37,897 nt of DNA from an uncultured Clostridia bacterium (GTDB lineage Bacteria > Bacillota > Clostridia > Oscillospirales > CAG-382): positions 1-37,897 of the forward strand of contig CALWBE010000048.1 in NCBI GenBank assembly GCA_944375955.1, read 5' to 3'. Below are positions 1-8,116 of the stretch, piece after piece. The translations under genes and the position numbers were made by a program. Under the pieces are notes generated by a model. The model ran no database searches and had not been told where the DNA came from. It saw only the letters and a program-made list of their open reading frames with translations. Numbering within the stretch: position 1 is the stretch's first letter; each line of letters opens with the position of its first letter.

Positions 1-592
1 AGATAAGTCCGTATAAGTCCATTATATTTTTCTCAATAGGCGTACCTGTAAGAAGAATTTTAAAAGTATCTTTTGAAAATTCTTTTAAGACCTTTGCTTG
101 TTTTCCGCCGTCTTCTTGATACACAGAGAAAAAAGCATTTGCTTCTTCAAACACAATGATATCCCAATTTATTTTGTCTGCCACATCAATATTTTGGGTT
201 AAATAATCATATGTTGTAAGAATAAGTCCATCACCGTTAAACGAATAATTCTCAGTTGCAACCGAGAACGGAAGAGAGTATTTTTGATTTATCATTTCAG
301 CCCATTGCGTAAGTAAGTCAGGATTGGGTACTGCTATTAAAATATTATTTTTTCCCTCATACCAGCTTTGCGATAAAATCAGCATTGCCTCATGACTTTT
401 TCCCATACCCGCTTCATCACATAAAATAACACCTTTTTGATAAGGATTACGCATAGCAAAAAGAGCTGCCGCAACCTGATAAGGGTACACATCAATATTA
501 CCTTCCGCAAATACGGGAAGGAGTGTATCCTCATCTTGCAGCATATTCAGTTTCATAGCTGTATAATATGCGTGAAACGGCGTTTGAAGCAT
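1..592 (-). CDS. SNF2-like DEAD/DEAH helicase, N-terminal part (runs off left edge)
   Basis: The first about 197 residues of a helicase of superfamily 2 are visible; the gene continues beyond position 1. After an opening VYPYQ that resembles a Q motif, the sequence has a Walker A motif DEAGMGKSHEA (SNF2 consensus DExGLGKT), then LLTQWAE (motif Ia region), FEEAN in the place of the DEAH box, and LLTGTPIEKN (motif III), in the right order and spacing for SNF2 proteins. The start at 592 is supported by AAAGGAT upstream. It lies 54 bp downstream of the XRE regulator gene on the same strand and is probably co-transcribed with it. The FEEAN box departs from DEAH but keeps the acidic pair. SNF2 helicases of this kind occur in mobile-element cargo, in restriction-like defence systems and in general ICE metabolism; which applies here cannot be decided from this part alone. 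Confidence 0.85.
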   Translation of the reverse strand, partial: MLQTPFHAYYTAMKLNMLQDEDTLLPVFAEGNIDVYPYQVAAALFAMRNPYQKGVILCDEAGMGKSHEAMLILSQSWYEGKNNILIAVPNPDLLTQWAEMINQKYSLPFSVATENYSFNGDGLILTTYDYLTQNIDVADKINWDIIVFEEANAFFSVYQEDGGKQAKVLKEFSKDTFKILLTGTPIEKNIMDLYGLI

Positions 593-646
593 ATGTTTTA
601 TCCTTTCATAATTTCAAAAATTGCATATTTTCTGTTTTAATATTTG

Positions 647-850
647 TTAGTTATCCTCAAGTTCCATTATATCTTCAAGCTTACAATTAAGAGCTTCACA
701 AATTTTAATAAGAACATCAGTTGTTACATTCTCGCATTTGTTCATTTTTGCAATAGTATAGCCACTGATATTGGCTTTTTTGCATAAGTCTTTTTTCTTC
801 ATATCAAGGTCAATTAAAAGTTTCCAAAGCTTTTTGTATGATATTGTCAT
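647..850 (-). CDS. XRE-family helix-turn-helix regulator
   Basis: A 67-residue protein that is essentially one Cro/C1-type DNA-binding domain. The helix-turn-helix is seen in KKKDLCKKANISGYTIAKM (about residues 18-36), followed by the family-typical LIKICEALNCKLEDIMEL. Proteins of this size act as dimeric repressors or activators, often of their own operon. It is the first gene of a two-gene (or longer) minus-strand unit with the helicase. GAGAGGTG lies upstream of the ATG, and a good sigma-A-type promoter (889-917) sits about 40 bp upstream, so it is transcribed independently of the transfer operon, which ends at the terminator at 982-1027. Confidence 0.9.
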   Translation of the reverse strand: MTISYKKLWKLLIDLDMKKKDLCKKANISGYTIAKMNKCENVTTDVLIKICEALNCKLEDIMELEDN

Positions 851-888
851 AAATATACACCTCTCAAGAACTCACTATATCATTATAA

Positions 889-917
889 ATTATACTATAA
901 TTTTTTATATAAATCAA
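889..917 (-). promoter_or_regulatory. Sigma-A-type promoter of the XRE-helicase unit
   Basis: On the minus strand, TTGATT (912-917) is followed after exactly 17 bp by a consensus TATAAT (889-894). It lies about 40 bp upstream of the XRE gene start and just past the terminator of the transfer operon. The surrounding sequence is very AT-rich. Confidence 0.7.
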
Positions 918-981
918 TATATTATCATTTTTTTGTTTAAAATGCAAAAAATAATTTAGCGATAGCAAAATTTAACATTAT

Positions 982-1027
982 AAAAAAAGATTGGCTTACT
1001 GATAGAATCAAAACTATCAGTAAGCCA
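982..1027 (-). terminator. Strong intrinsic terminator ending the transfer operon
   Basis: A perfect 14-bp inverted repeat (992-1005 with 1014-1027, stem TGGCTTACTGATAG) has an 8-nt loop and is followed on the minus strand by a run of T (982-988). It starts 8 bp after the stop codon of the NlpC/P60 gene. It separates the conjugation genes from the XRE-helicase unit. Confidence 0.9.
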
Positions 1028-1034
1028 TTTTATT

Positions 1035-3458
1035 TTAATAACAATGTGGTCTTGCCGCAAATCCAAAGATAGAATTAGAAGTTATTACCACATTGTTTGC
1101 ACCGCTTGAGCAATGAATGACAAGTATGTTTCCATTCTCATCTTTTCCAGCAACAATACCTACATGAGATAAATCAGATAAAAATGCCAAATCTCCGGGT
1201 TGAGCATTATTCCAAGATATACGACTGCATTTTCCAATTTGTCCTTGAGTTCCATGACCTATATCATTTGCAGACATTCCGGCATTGATAAATGCCCATG
1301 TTACAAATCCTGAACAATCAAGTCCAAATGGACGCATGCTTCCCGATGAATGACTTCCTGCGGCAGTAACAAGCGTCATTTTGCCCCAACGGCTGTCCCA
1401 ACCGATTGCAGATGATTTGCCGCCCCAAAAATAATTAACTTTACCCACAAGGGAACAGGCGGCTTTTATAACATTTTTTCGTTCAGAGGATAAATTGTCC
1501 GGCAGACTGTCTATAACCCCTTTTGCAGTTGCATCAGAAATAGCAAGACTTTGTGTTGCTCCTATATAACCATCAGCATTATCAAGGAGAGTTTCCAAAG
1601 CTTCTATTTGCTTATCGCTAAAATTGTATTGATTTATCATTTCCTCTTTTGTCTTTGTATTGATAGTTATGTACAAAACGGTTTGGTTGGTTTCTCCGGT
1701 GGAAATAGTTTCAGTTCTTGAAGATAGTGCGTGCATATCCCAAAAAACATCTTTAAGCTTTTGTTTCTTTTCTTCTGTGATTACCACTACATCTTCGACT
1801 GTTTCATCCTCCACTCCGGCAACTTTAACGGCAAATAATGATAAAACTAATCCCCAATCTGCCTGTTCACCCTCCATTATTACTCTGTCATGTACAGTAG
1901 AGCTCTCTATGTTGTCAAGTTTTGTTGAAAGCTCTATATTACATTCGGCTACAATAGATGATATTGGAATACTATCGCTATCAGCAGCTTCATCTGATAT
2001 AAAGATTCCAAAAGGCGAGCCTGCAATCGCTGCTATAATAATAATTACAATAAGAACAACAATTAACACAGCCCACCCACCTAAAGCAGCAAGTGCAGAT
2101 ATAAGTTTAGCGGCAGCGGCTGCAACAGCTTTTCCTATCACAACAGCAACCTTTGCTGTTTTCACAGCAGTGGCTTTTGCAACTTGCGCTGCTTTTTGAG
2201 CTGCCTGTTTACTTCTTTTTGCAGCTTCTTTTGCCGCTTTTTTTGTAATTTCTTTTTGCGTTTTTACAGCCTTTCTGGTGGTTTTGGCGACCTTTCTTTT
2301 TGCAGTTTTGCTTGTATAAATATTACCACTTTTCAAAATGCTTTTATTTTTGCCTATATAAGACTGCCGTGTTTTAATAGCTTTTTTAGCATTAGATGTG
2401 TCCGAAGATATAGTTTTAGTTTTCCGGTTTAAAAATGCAGGAGAATTTTTAGAATTATCAACTTCAAATTGCTGATGTCTTAACGATTGCATATAATTTT
2501 CTTTCGTTTTTATACCGGATTTCAAATCAACTTTTTCAGAACCGAAAATATTGTCAACCTTGCCTTTGGGATTGCTGATACTTTTATCAGTGCTTAAATT
2601 TGAATCCTTTGTATTTACTTCAAGTGTGTTCTTGTTTGAAGAAGCTTGGTAAGTTTCTTTTGTTTTAGGTGAATGATATTCTTTTTCTGAAACATAATCG
2701 GCTTCTTTTTTATGTTCATTCTTTTTATCTTTAACTTTATTTTGAACATACTCTTTGCGAGCATCATTTGCTGATTTAGGCTGGATAGTTTCTTCAGAAC
2801 CATTTATATACTCTCTGGTTTTAACCGTTTGAGAAGTAATCTTTTGCCGACTAACACCATTGATGGTTTCTTCGGGAGATGAATGTTGTTTAATATAATT
2901 TTCTTTTGTTTTAATTGAAGGAAGTTGAGAAGACTGCTCTTTTTGAGCTTTTATATATTGTTGTTTGGTCTTTATATTTTGGGATTGCTTTGGATTGTTG
3001 TTAGGAGTTTCGCTTATTTCTCGTGTCTTGACCTGTCCAGCTTTTTCTTTGGGAATATTAGGTTCTGTCTGAGGTTGCTTAGCTTGATCCGCCAGATTAT
3101 CCATATGGTTGTTGAGATATTCTTCTCGTGTTTTCACTTTGCTTGTTTGGTATTCCTTGATCTTGTTTTGAGTAAAAGTTTTGCCATTATGATAAACTGT
3201 ATCAGCAGAAGTATAAACAGCACTCTCAATATTTTCAGCAGCTTCAGTATCAGCCTTTTGAGGTTGTGATTGTTCTTGTTCCGTTATGCTTTTTGTTTCA
3301 ATCGCTTTCTTAACAAGAGTATCTTTCATGACCGCTTTAGCATCTTTAACTGTATTTGCCACAGCCTCTTTACTTTTAACCGCCATCTTGGGGATATTAG
3401 TCTTTTCGTTGATTTTAGGTGCAGTTTTGGGTTTTGTTTTAATATCCTTTTCGCTCAA
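1035..3458 (-). CDS. CD1107-like mobile element protein with C-terminal NlpC/P60 peptidase
   Basis: A 807-residue protein whose role is probably to open the cell wall locally for the conjugation channel. The first about 400 residues are polar and carry roughly nine copies of a short motif, (V/I)KT(K/R)ExYI. An Ala/Lys-rich helical stretch and one strongly hydrophobic segment (about residues 455-490) follow. The C-terminal 130 residues form an NlpC/P60 domain with catalytic Cys in GLDCSGF (about 715) and His in LSHVGIV (about 765); a second His in VIHCSS (about 782) completes the triad. The hydrolase would lie outside and the repeats inside the cell. No lysozyme-like domain is present, unlike Tn916 Orf14-type proteins. 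The start is a TTG (TTGAGCGAAAAG) preceded by GGGAGGTG. It is the last gene before the terminator. Confidence 0.85.
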   Translation of the reverse strand: MSEKDIKTKPKTAPKINEKTNIPKMAVKSKEAVANTVKDAKAVMKDTLVKKAIETKSITEQEQSQPQKADTEAAENIESAVYTSADTVYHNGKTFTQNKIKEYQTSKVKTREEYLNNHMDNLADQAKQPQTEPNIPKEKAGQVKTREISETPNNNPKQSQNIKTKQQYIKAQKEQSSQLPSIKTKENYIKQHSSPEETINGVSRQKITSQTVKTREYINGSEETIQPKSANDARKEYVQNKVKDKKNEHKKEADYVSEKEYHSPKTKETYQASSNKNTLEVNTKDSNLSTDKSISNPKGKVDNIFGSEKVDLKSGIKTKENYMQSLRHQQFEVDNSKNSPAFLNRKTKTISSDTSNAKKAIKTRQSYIGKNKSILKSGNIYTSKTAKRKVAKTTRKAVKTQKEITKKAAKEAAKRSKQAAQKAAQVAKATAVKTAKVAVVIGKAVAAAAAKLISALAALGGWAVLIVVLIVIIIIAAIAGSPFGIFISDEAADSDSIPISSIVAECNIELSTKLDNIESSTVHDRVIMEGEQADWGLVLSLFAVKVAGVEDETVEDVVVITEEKKQKLKDVFWDMHALSSRTETISTGETNQTVLYITINTKTKEEMINQYNFSDKQIEALETLLDNADGYIGATQSLAISDATAKGVIDSLPDNLSSERKNVIKAACSLVGKVNYFWGGKSSAIGWDSRWGKMTLVTAAGSHSSGSMRPFGLDCSGFVTWAFINAGMSANDIGHGTQGQIGKCSRISWNNAQPGDLAFLSDLSHVGIVAGKDENGNILVIHCSSGANNVVITSNSIFGFAARPHCY

Positions 3459-3499
3459 AAGACATCACCTCCCATTGTTTGTTGTTTTCAAAGTCTACA

Positions 3500-3979
3500 T
3501 TATTTTTTTCTGCTTTCACGCATTTTTGCATCACATCCAATAATGAGGTCATCAATTGTTTTTTGTGTATGTACATCAAACTTCATATATCCGATAGAAA
3601 CGATGAAAGGAATTTTTCTCCCCGAATTTTCAAAACTAATCAAATCTCTAAACTCTGATATGTACCCCAAAACATCTTTTTCGGTTATACACATAAATTC
3701 TTTGCTGCTGATACGATAAACATCTGATTTTGTCCCGATAGTTTTTACTAGGCATTTTGCAACCGTTTTTATTATCTCATCACCAGTTCTGTTGCCATAT
3801 GATTCATTTATTGTTTTTAAATTAGTTATTTCAACGGCTATCACCATAACATTATCGAGTTTTATATTTTTTCTACGAAGTTGATCAAGTTCTTCTTCAT
3901 AGGCATTACGGTTTTTGACGCCCGTCATAGGATCGGTATAGATTAAAGTAAATAATTTTTCTGTAATCTTGTTTTTCAT
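3500..3979 (-). CDS. Degenerate GGDEF-domain protein
   Basis: A 159-residue protein that is only a GGDEF-type fold. The N-terminal family signature DPMTGVKNRNAYEEEL (residues 16-31) and the segment VIAVEITNLKTINESYGN (about 46-63) fit diguanylate cyclases. The signature loop, however, reads RISSKEFMCI (SSKEF at 91-95) instead of GGDEF, and the first metal-binding Asp is Glu50. Both glycines of the active loop are lost, so cyclic di-GMP synthesis is unlikely; a binding or regulatory role is more plausible. There is no membrane or sensor domain. AGGAGGTTGC precedes the ATG. The gene lies between the VirB4 block and the NlpC/P60 gene, with a terminator-like hairpin just upstream (3992-4027). Confidence 0.8.
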   Translation of the reverse strand: MKNKITEKLFTLIYTDPMTGVKNRNAYEEELDQLRRKNIKLDNVMVIAVEITNLKTINESYGNRTGDEIIKTVAKCLVKTIGTKSDVYRISSKEFMCITEKDVLGYISEFRDLISFENSGRKIPFIVSIGYMKFDVHTQKTIDDLIIGCDAKMRESRKK

Positions 3980-3991
3980 AGCAACCTCCTG

Positions 3992-4027
3992 AAAAAATAA
4001 GCGGTAGTTATTGTGATAAACTACCGC
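3992..4027 (-). terminator. Intrinsic terminator after the VirB4 and small Cys-protein genes
   Basis: A perfect 9-bp stem (4001-4009 with 4019-4027, GCGGTAGTT/AACTACCGC) is followed on the minus strand by six T (3992-3997). It lies just downstream of the 48-residue gene and 13 bp ahead of the GGDEF gene start. It may reduce read-through into the last two genes of the module. Confidence 0.75.
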
Positions 4028-4040
4028 CTAATTTATTATT

Positions 4041-4187
4041 TTAATTTAATTTTTTGAATTTTGGACAGCTTTTTCCAGTATGTAAACGAAGGTATTTACA
4101 AAAAGGATTTTTATTATCTAATAAATAACTATTTTCGCTTATTTTGCATTTAGGACATAGCTGTGGACTATATTTTTTTATTTTCAT
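4041..4187 (-). CDS. Small Cys-rich protein, 48 residues, possibly metal binding
   Basis: The start codon lies one base after the VirB4 stop codon (TAATATG) and the VirB4 end supplies the ribosome binding site GAAGGAT, which suggests translational coupling. The product begins MKIKKYSPQLCPKCK and has CPKC (Cys11, Cys14), Cys31, His36 and Cys41, a spacing compatible with one zinc site, and many lysines. I do not recognise a family. Coupling to VirB4, the tight spacing and codon use support a real gene. Its position suggests an accessory transfer role, but that is inference. Confidence 0.6.
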   Translation of the reverse strand: MKIKKYSPQLCPKCKISENSYLLDNKNPFCKYLRLHTGKSCPKFKKLN

Positions 4188-4188
4188 A

Positions 4189-6522
4189 TTATCCTTCACC
4201 CGGCTTTGTACTCATCAATTTATAGAGTTCTGTATCAATAGGGAAATCGTTTATAAATGGCACAATAGAACCTCCGACTTTTATTAAACCTCTGCCAGCT
4301 CCCGCATTTGTAATATAGCTCATTTGTGTGTCGGAAATATTGAGCAGTTCCGCAAGGTCTTTACGGTCTGAAGGGGACTGATTAAGCATCAGTAAAAATT
4401 CGCTATTTGAAAGCATACCTCTTGCCGTTTCATTTAATAAGCAATCGGATATGTTCTGCGTGATACCTGTTAATAGTCCGCCGTATTTTCTAAATCGTTT
4501 CCACGCTTTTAACAAAAACTCAGCGCTATATTGGTTTTTAAAAAACAGGTGAGCTTCATCAATATACACTCTTGTATATTTACCTTTCTTTCGATTCTCG
4601 ATAACACGATTCATGATGTTATCAAGCATAATCAAAAGTCCAATAGACTTCATCTGTTCTCCCAATTCCAAAATATCATAAGAGATAATGCGTTTGTTTA
4701 CATCAACATTGCTTTTATGTGCAAAAGCGTTAAGGCTTCCTGTTGTGAACATTTCAAGGCAAAGTGCTAAATCATGTGCTTCAGGTTCAGGCTGATTTAA
4801 AAGTTTATCACGAAGCTGCATTAAAGTAGGTTCTTCGTTCGTTCTGCCATTCATGTAATCCGCAAAAACTCGTATGGTACATCGGTCAATAATAGATTTA
4901 TCTTTTGCACCAACACCAACTCCCATGCGGGAACTACCGCTTTTAAGCAGCTCATCAAAGATAGAAATAAGCAGCTCTGATTTCATTGAAACAGGATTTT
5001 CATCGTCAGCATCTTTGTTGATTGACATAGTGTTGATATGATTAGATGATGAAACCGATAGCCTTATGCTTTCTCCGCCAAGCATTTTTATAAGAGGAGA
5101 GTACTCTCGTTCTGGATCAATGACAATAATATCGTCGTTTGAAAAAATGGCAGCAAGAGCAATTTCAAGTTTAGAAGCAAAGGATTTACCGGAACCAGAA
5201 ACACCGAGTATAAAACCATTGCCATTTAACAAAAGCTTTCTATTGCACATCAGCAAATTGTGGGATATTGCATTGATTCCGTAGTATAAACCGCCATTGT
5301 CAATAATTTCTTGCGTTTTATATGGCATTAAAACTGCTGTACTTTCAGTTGTAAGCGTTCGTATTGCTTTAATTCGCATTAAGCCATATGGCAAAACTGT
5401 ATTCAGTCCGTCTTCTTGCTGATATTTGAGAATACCAAAGTTACACAAATGCTTTCGTCCAATAGAAAGAAGCGTTTCCGTATCATTGTTTAATTCGTCC
5501 ATCGTATCAGCAACATGGACCAATGTAACGGTTACAAACATCATTCTCTGATCACGAGTAGTTAAATCGTCAAGAAATTCTTTGATTTCTTTTCGCATTT
5601 GTTCCAGTTCATACGGAATATTAGCAGAGAAATTGTTATTCATGTTCTGTTTCTGCTGCCATTTGGTAATGTCAGTTTCGACAGCAAGCAGCTTTTTTTG
5701 CACCTCTTTCACCGCATCATCAGTAGCAATGGGCTGAATATCCACAGAAAGCATCATACTTCTTGAAAAATCCGTTAGCTCAGATAACATACTGTCTTTT
5801 AGAAAAGATGGATATTCTTTTAAAAAAATCACTCTTGCATACCGATTTCCCATACGAATATGATCGTTTTTAAATTCGATACTATCAGGGCAAATGCTAT
5901 CTTTGAAATGTACTCCTTTTACCATTTCTTTTTTCATATCAAATTGGTATTCGCCGTTATCACCATTTCTAAAAAAATCATAAAAAATACGAAGTCTGTC
6001 CTTGTAGCCAAACTCCGTAGTATGAGATGATAACTTTGCAAAGTCAGCGGAAAGATCATTGCCGACACGATTAAAAAAGGTTCGTAATTCTTCTATATTT
6101 TTCTTTTCACTGGAAATGGTTATATATTTATCATGAACAATATTATTACTGTCTGCCATTTTATCAGAAAATATTTCCGCAAGTTCATCAGCGTAAATAC
6201 GATAATTCTTATCACCGTTTGGTGTAGCCAAACTTGATAAAACTTCCTTGCTCAATCGTCTGTTGAATACGCTGATTTTTGCTGTAGCATCAGTTGGTAG
6301 TCCGTTAATAAGTGCTGAATGTGCAAGAAACATTTGCAACTGATCTTCATCTGAAGCAACTGCATAGTTTATATCTGAAAAACGCCATGTTTTAGAATAT
6401 ATATGTCCGCATTTAAAAACTCCATCTTTGTACAATCGGTCAATGGGTATTGATTGTTGTACTGTCTTCGGAATTTTTCTTTTTTCTCTTATTGGTCTTT
6501 TTTTCTTTCCGAATAGAAACAT
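4189..6522 (-). CDS. VirB4/TraE-family conjugation ATPase
   Basis: A 777-residue VirB4-like ATPase, the motor that energises assembly of the type IV secretion channel at the inner face of the membrane. Walker A is GVSGSGKSFASKLE (about residues 437-450) and Walker B is RVYIDEAHLFF (about 650-660). ITQNISD and LLMLNQSPSDR, typical of the family, follow. The N-terminal half lacks membrane segments and begins with a very basic stretch. The start overlaps the end of the PrgI gene by 83 bp, but AAGGAGG lies 9 bp before the ATG, so this start is well supported. PrgI followed by VirB4 is the usual order in this ICE group. Confidence 0.95.
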   Translation of the reverse strand: MFLFGKKKRPIREKRKIPKTVQQSIPIDRLYKDGVFKCGHIYSKTWRFSDINYAVASDEDQLQMFLAHSALINGLPTDATAKISVFNRRLSKEVLSSLATPNGDKNYRIYADELAEIFSDKMADSNNIVHDKYITISSEKKNIEELRTFFNRVGNDLSADFAKLSSHTTEFGYKDRLRIFYDFFRNGDNGEYQFDMKKEMVKGVHFKDSICPDSIEFKNDHIRMGNRYARVIFLKEYPSFLKDSMLSELTDFSRSMMLSVDIQPIATDDAVKEVQKKLLAVETDITKWQQKQNMNNNFSANIPYELEQMRKEIKEFLDDLTTRDQRMMFVTVTLVHVADTMDELNNDTETLLSIGRKHLCNFGILKYQQEDGLNTVLPYGLMRIKAIRTLTTESTAVLMPYKTQEIIDNGGLYYGINAISHNLLMCNRKLLLNGNGFILGVSGSGKSFASKLEIALAAIFSNDDIIVIDPEREYSPLIKMLGGESIRLSVSSSNHINTMSINKDADDENPVSMKSELLISIFDELLKSGSSRMGVGVGAKDKSIIDRCTIRVFADYMNGRTNEEPTLMQLRDKLLNQPEPEAHDLALCLEMFTTGSLNAFAHKSNVDVNKRIISYDILELGEQMKSIGLLIMLDNIMNRVIENRKKGKYTRVYIDEAHLFFKNQYSAEFLLKAWKRFRKYGGLLTGITQNISDCLLNETARGMLSNSEFLLMLNQSPSDRKDLAELLNISDTQMSYITNAGAGRGLIKVGGSIVPFINDFPIDTELYKLMSTKPGEG

Positions 6523-6853
6523 CTTTTATTGCCTCCTTGTACGCATTATATAAAAAATTTTCACTTTGAAATGTACGAACACCAGAGCAGATAAATTCGC
6601 TGTATATGAAAGCAACAATAAACTGCTCAAAGGTCATACCATTATATTTAAAAAAGCCGGCCGCAGCAAGAGGAGCTGCACAAACAATACATAACCACGA
6701 TAGAGTTTCCTTATCAACATAATTTTTTAGTCCAAAATATATGCCGACCGCTGCACCAATAGCTCCAACAGAGCAGATAAACTGACGAGTAGAAAGTCCC
6801 ATAAATAAACTTTCGTGATAGTCTTTAATTTCTTTGTTAATACGAATTTCCAA
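6440..6853 (-). CDS. PrgI-family conjugation membrane protein (VirB3-like position)
   Basis: A 137-residue protein with two adjacent membrane segments (about residues 25-46 and 51-70) and a basic, lysine-rich tail (KEKKTNKRKKK). This matches PrgI-family proteins of Gram-positive conjugative elements, which lie directly before VirB4 and are thought to take the place of VirB3 in the channel. The 3' end overlaps the VirB4 start by 83 bp. AGGAGGTATGAAATTTTGG precedes the ATG. Neighbours on both sides are channel proteins. Confidence 0.85.
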   Translation of the reverse strand: MEIRINKEIKDYHESLFMGLSTRQFICSVGAIGAAVGIYFGLKNYVDKETLSWLCIVCAAPLAAAGFFKYNGMTFEQFIVAFIYSEFICSGVRTFQSENFLYNAYKEAIKDVSIRKEKKTNKRKKKNSEDSTTINTH

Positions 6854-6869
6854 AATTTCATACCTCCTT

Positions 6870-7709
6870 TTAAGTTCCGAGCATTTCCTTAATTATTCTG
6901 TCTGAGCCTTTAATCAGTCCTACTAAAACGAGCATATTAAAAATGACTTCTCCAATGTATTTCCAAATCATCGTTACTGTTGTAATATTTGTATCCAATG
7001 TTGGTGTGCTGGAGCTTGAAAAAGCGGAAAAAATAATACACGCAAGAACAATCACTGCACCTTCAAGGCAAACTCCAACATATGATTTCACAAAGTGTTT
7101 CCCCATTTCCGCAGTAGTTTCTCCGGCGAAAGACGCTAGTGGCACGGGTGCTATTGCCGTGTACATATATAGCCTAAAGAATCTCCCATATACTGACATT
7201 ATCATAATAAACGCCATAACTGTAATGAACAAACTCCCTAATATTGTTACTAACCATAACGGAATAGATGCCCAAAAGCCTGCGTCTTCCACAGCTGTTT
7301 CTATGGCTGATGGCAGTGTTACGGCAGCACTGCCTATACCGCCAAGACTTCCTGAAATTTGAAGGACAACACCGCCGCATATTTCATATAAAGCCATCAT
7401 TAAATCCATAGCATATGTAACTGCCACCTTAGCAGCAACAAAACGAATGAAGTGTTTTAGAGCATATTCAGGACGTTGAAAATCACGAAAAGATGCTGTT
7501 GATTTGAATATAGACATTGCAAAAAACAGAACCAAAAGTCCCAATCCAATCGCCTGCAATCCTCCATTTATCCCTTGTATAACTGTCCAAACCGTACCTC
7601 CTTTAAAATTCTGCGGAGATGTAGTAATCAAGGTCCATATTTCAGCCATTTTGTCATTCCAAGTAGCAAAGGCGTTTTCTAAATTTGCTACAATCCAGTT
7701 GTCACTCAA
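6870..7709 (-). CDS. TrbL/VirB6-like conjugal transfer membrane protein
   Basis: A 279-residue polytopic membrane protein with about six hydrophobic segments, among them GLGLLVLFFAMSIF, IPLWLVTILGSLFITVMAFI and GAVIVLACIIFSAF. The central SVYGRFFRLYMYTAIAPVPL and GKHFVKSYVGVCLEGAVI stretches are characteristic of the VirB6/TrbL-like proteins of Firmicutes ICEs (CD1112-type). Such proteins form the inner-membrane part of the DNA channel. The start is TTG (TTGAGTGACAAC) with GGAGGTG upstream; an ATG between the two is in another frame that stops at once. It lies between the Maff2 and PrgI genes. Confidence 0.85.
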   Translation of the reverse strand: MSDNWIVANLENAFATWNDKMAEIWTLITTSPQNFKGGTVWTVIQGINGGLQAIGLGLLVLFFAMSIFKSTASFRDFQRPEYALKHFIRFVAAKVAVTYAMDLMMALYEICGGVVLQISGSLGGIGSAAVTLPSAIETAVEDAGFWASIPLWLVTILGSLFITVMAFIMIMSVYGRFFRLYMYTAIAPVPLASFAGETTAEMGKHFVKSYVGVCLEGAVIVLACIIFSAFSSSSTPTLDTNITTVTMIWKYIGEVIFNMLVLVGLIKGSDRIIKEMLGT

Positions 7710-7735
7710 AAGTCATTCACCTCCTTAAATGCAAA

Positions 7736-7760
7736 AGCCACCGCTTTTTATACGGTGGCT
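7736..7760 (-). terminator. Stem-loop between Maff2 and TrbL genes
   Basis: A perfect 8-bp stem (7736-7743 with 7753-7760, AGCCACCG/CGGTGGCT) with a 9-nt loop, followed on the minus strand by only TTTT. It is more likely an attenuator or RNA-stability element that lowers expression of the downstream channel genes relative to Maff2 than a full terminator. Confidence 0.5.
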
Positions 7761-7776
7761 CAATAAAAGATTAATT

Positions 7777-8097
7777 TTACATAATCATATCGAGAATATC
7801 TTTTGCAAATGCAATAATTACACCTCCAAAGAATGTAAGAAAACCGTTAGCTCTTTGTGATGCGTCATGGGATTTAAGCGAAAGACCTATCTGTACAACA
7901 CCAAAGCCAAGCAATATAAATCCAATCGCTTTAATTGCAGAAAATATAAAGTCTGACAGACTGTTTATTGTCGTAAGTGGATCTGCTGCAAAAACTGTAC
8001 TTGTTAAGCAGGAGAGTATGGTTGCAGATACAAAAAGTGTTCTTTTTGCTCTGCGTAATAAAACAGTTATTTTTTCAATTTTGTTTGTGCGTTTCAT
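7777..8097 (-). CDS. Maff2-family mobile element protein (VirB2/TrbC-like pilin layout)
   Basis: A 106-residue protein with a basic N terminus, a hydrophobic segment ending in STVFAADP that resembles a signal-peptide cleavage site, and two further membrane segments (FIFSAIKAIGFILLGFGVVQ and GFLTFFGGVIIAFAKDIL). This is the layout of VirB2/TrbC pilin-like subunits. The sequence fits the Maff2 family found next to VirD4 and TrbL in Tn1549/CTn-like elements. Its place between the coupling protein and the TrbL-like protein supports a role in the channel. GGAGGT lies somewhat far (13 bp) from the chosen ATG. Confidence 0.85.
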   Translation of the reverse strand: MKRTNKIEKITVLLRRAKRTLFVSATILSCLTSTVFAADPLTTINSLSDFIFSAIKAIGFILLGFGVVQIGLSLKSHDASQRANGFLTFFGGVIIAFAKDILDMIM

Positions 8098-8116
8098 AGC
8101 TATTGATTACCTCCAT

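Noticed and set aside
1660..2199. Plus-strand open frame of 179 residues opposite the NlpC/P60 gene
   Set aside because: It is a mirror frame of Ala-rich codons in a well-supported minus-strand gene and has no family match or ribosome binding site.
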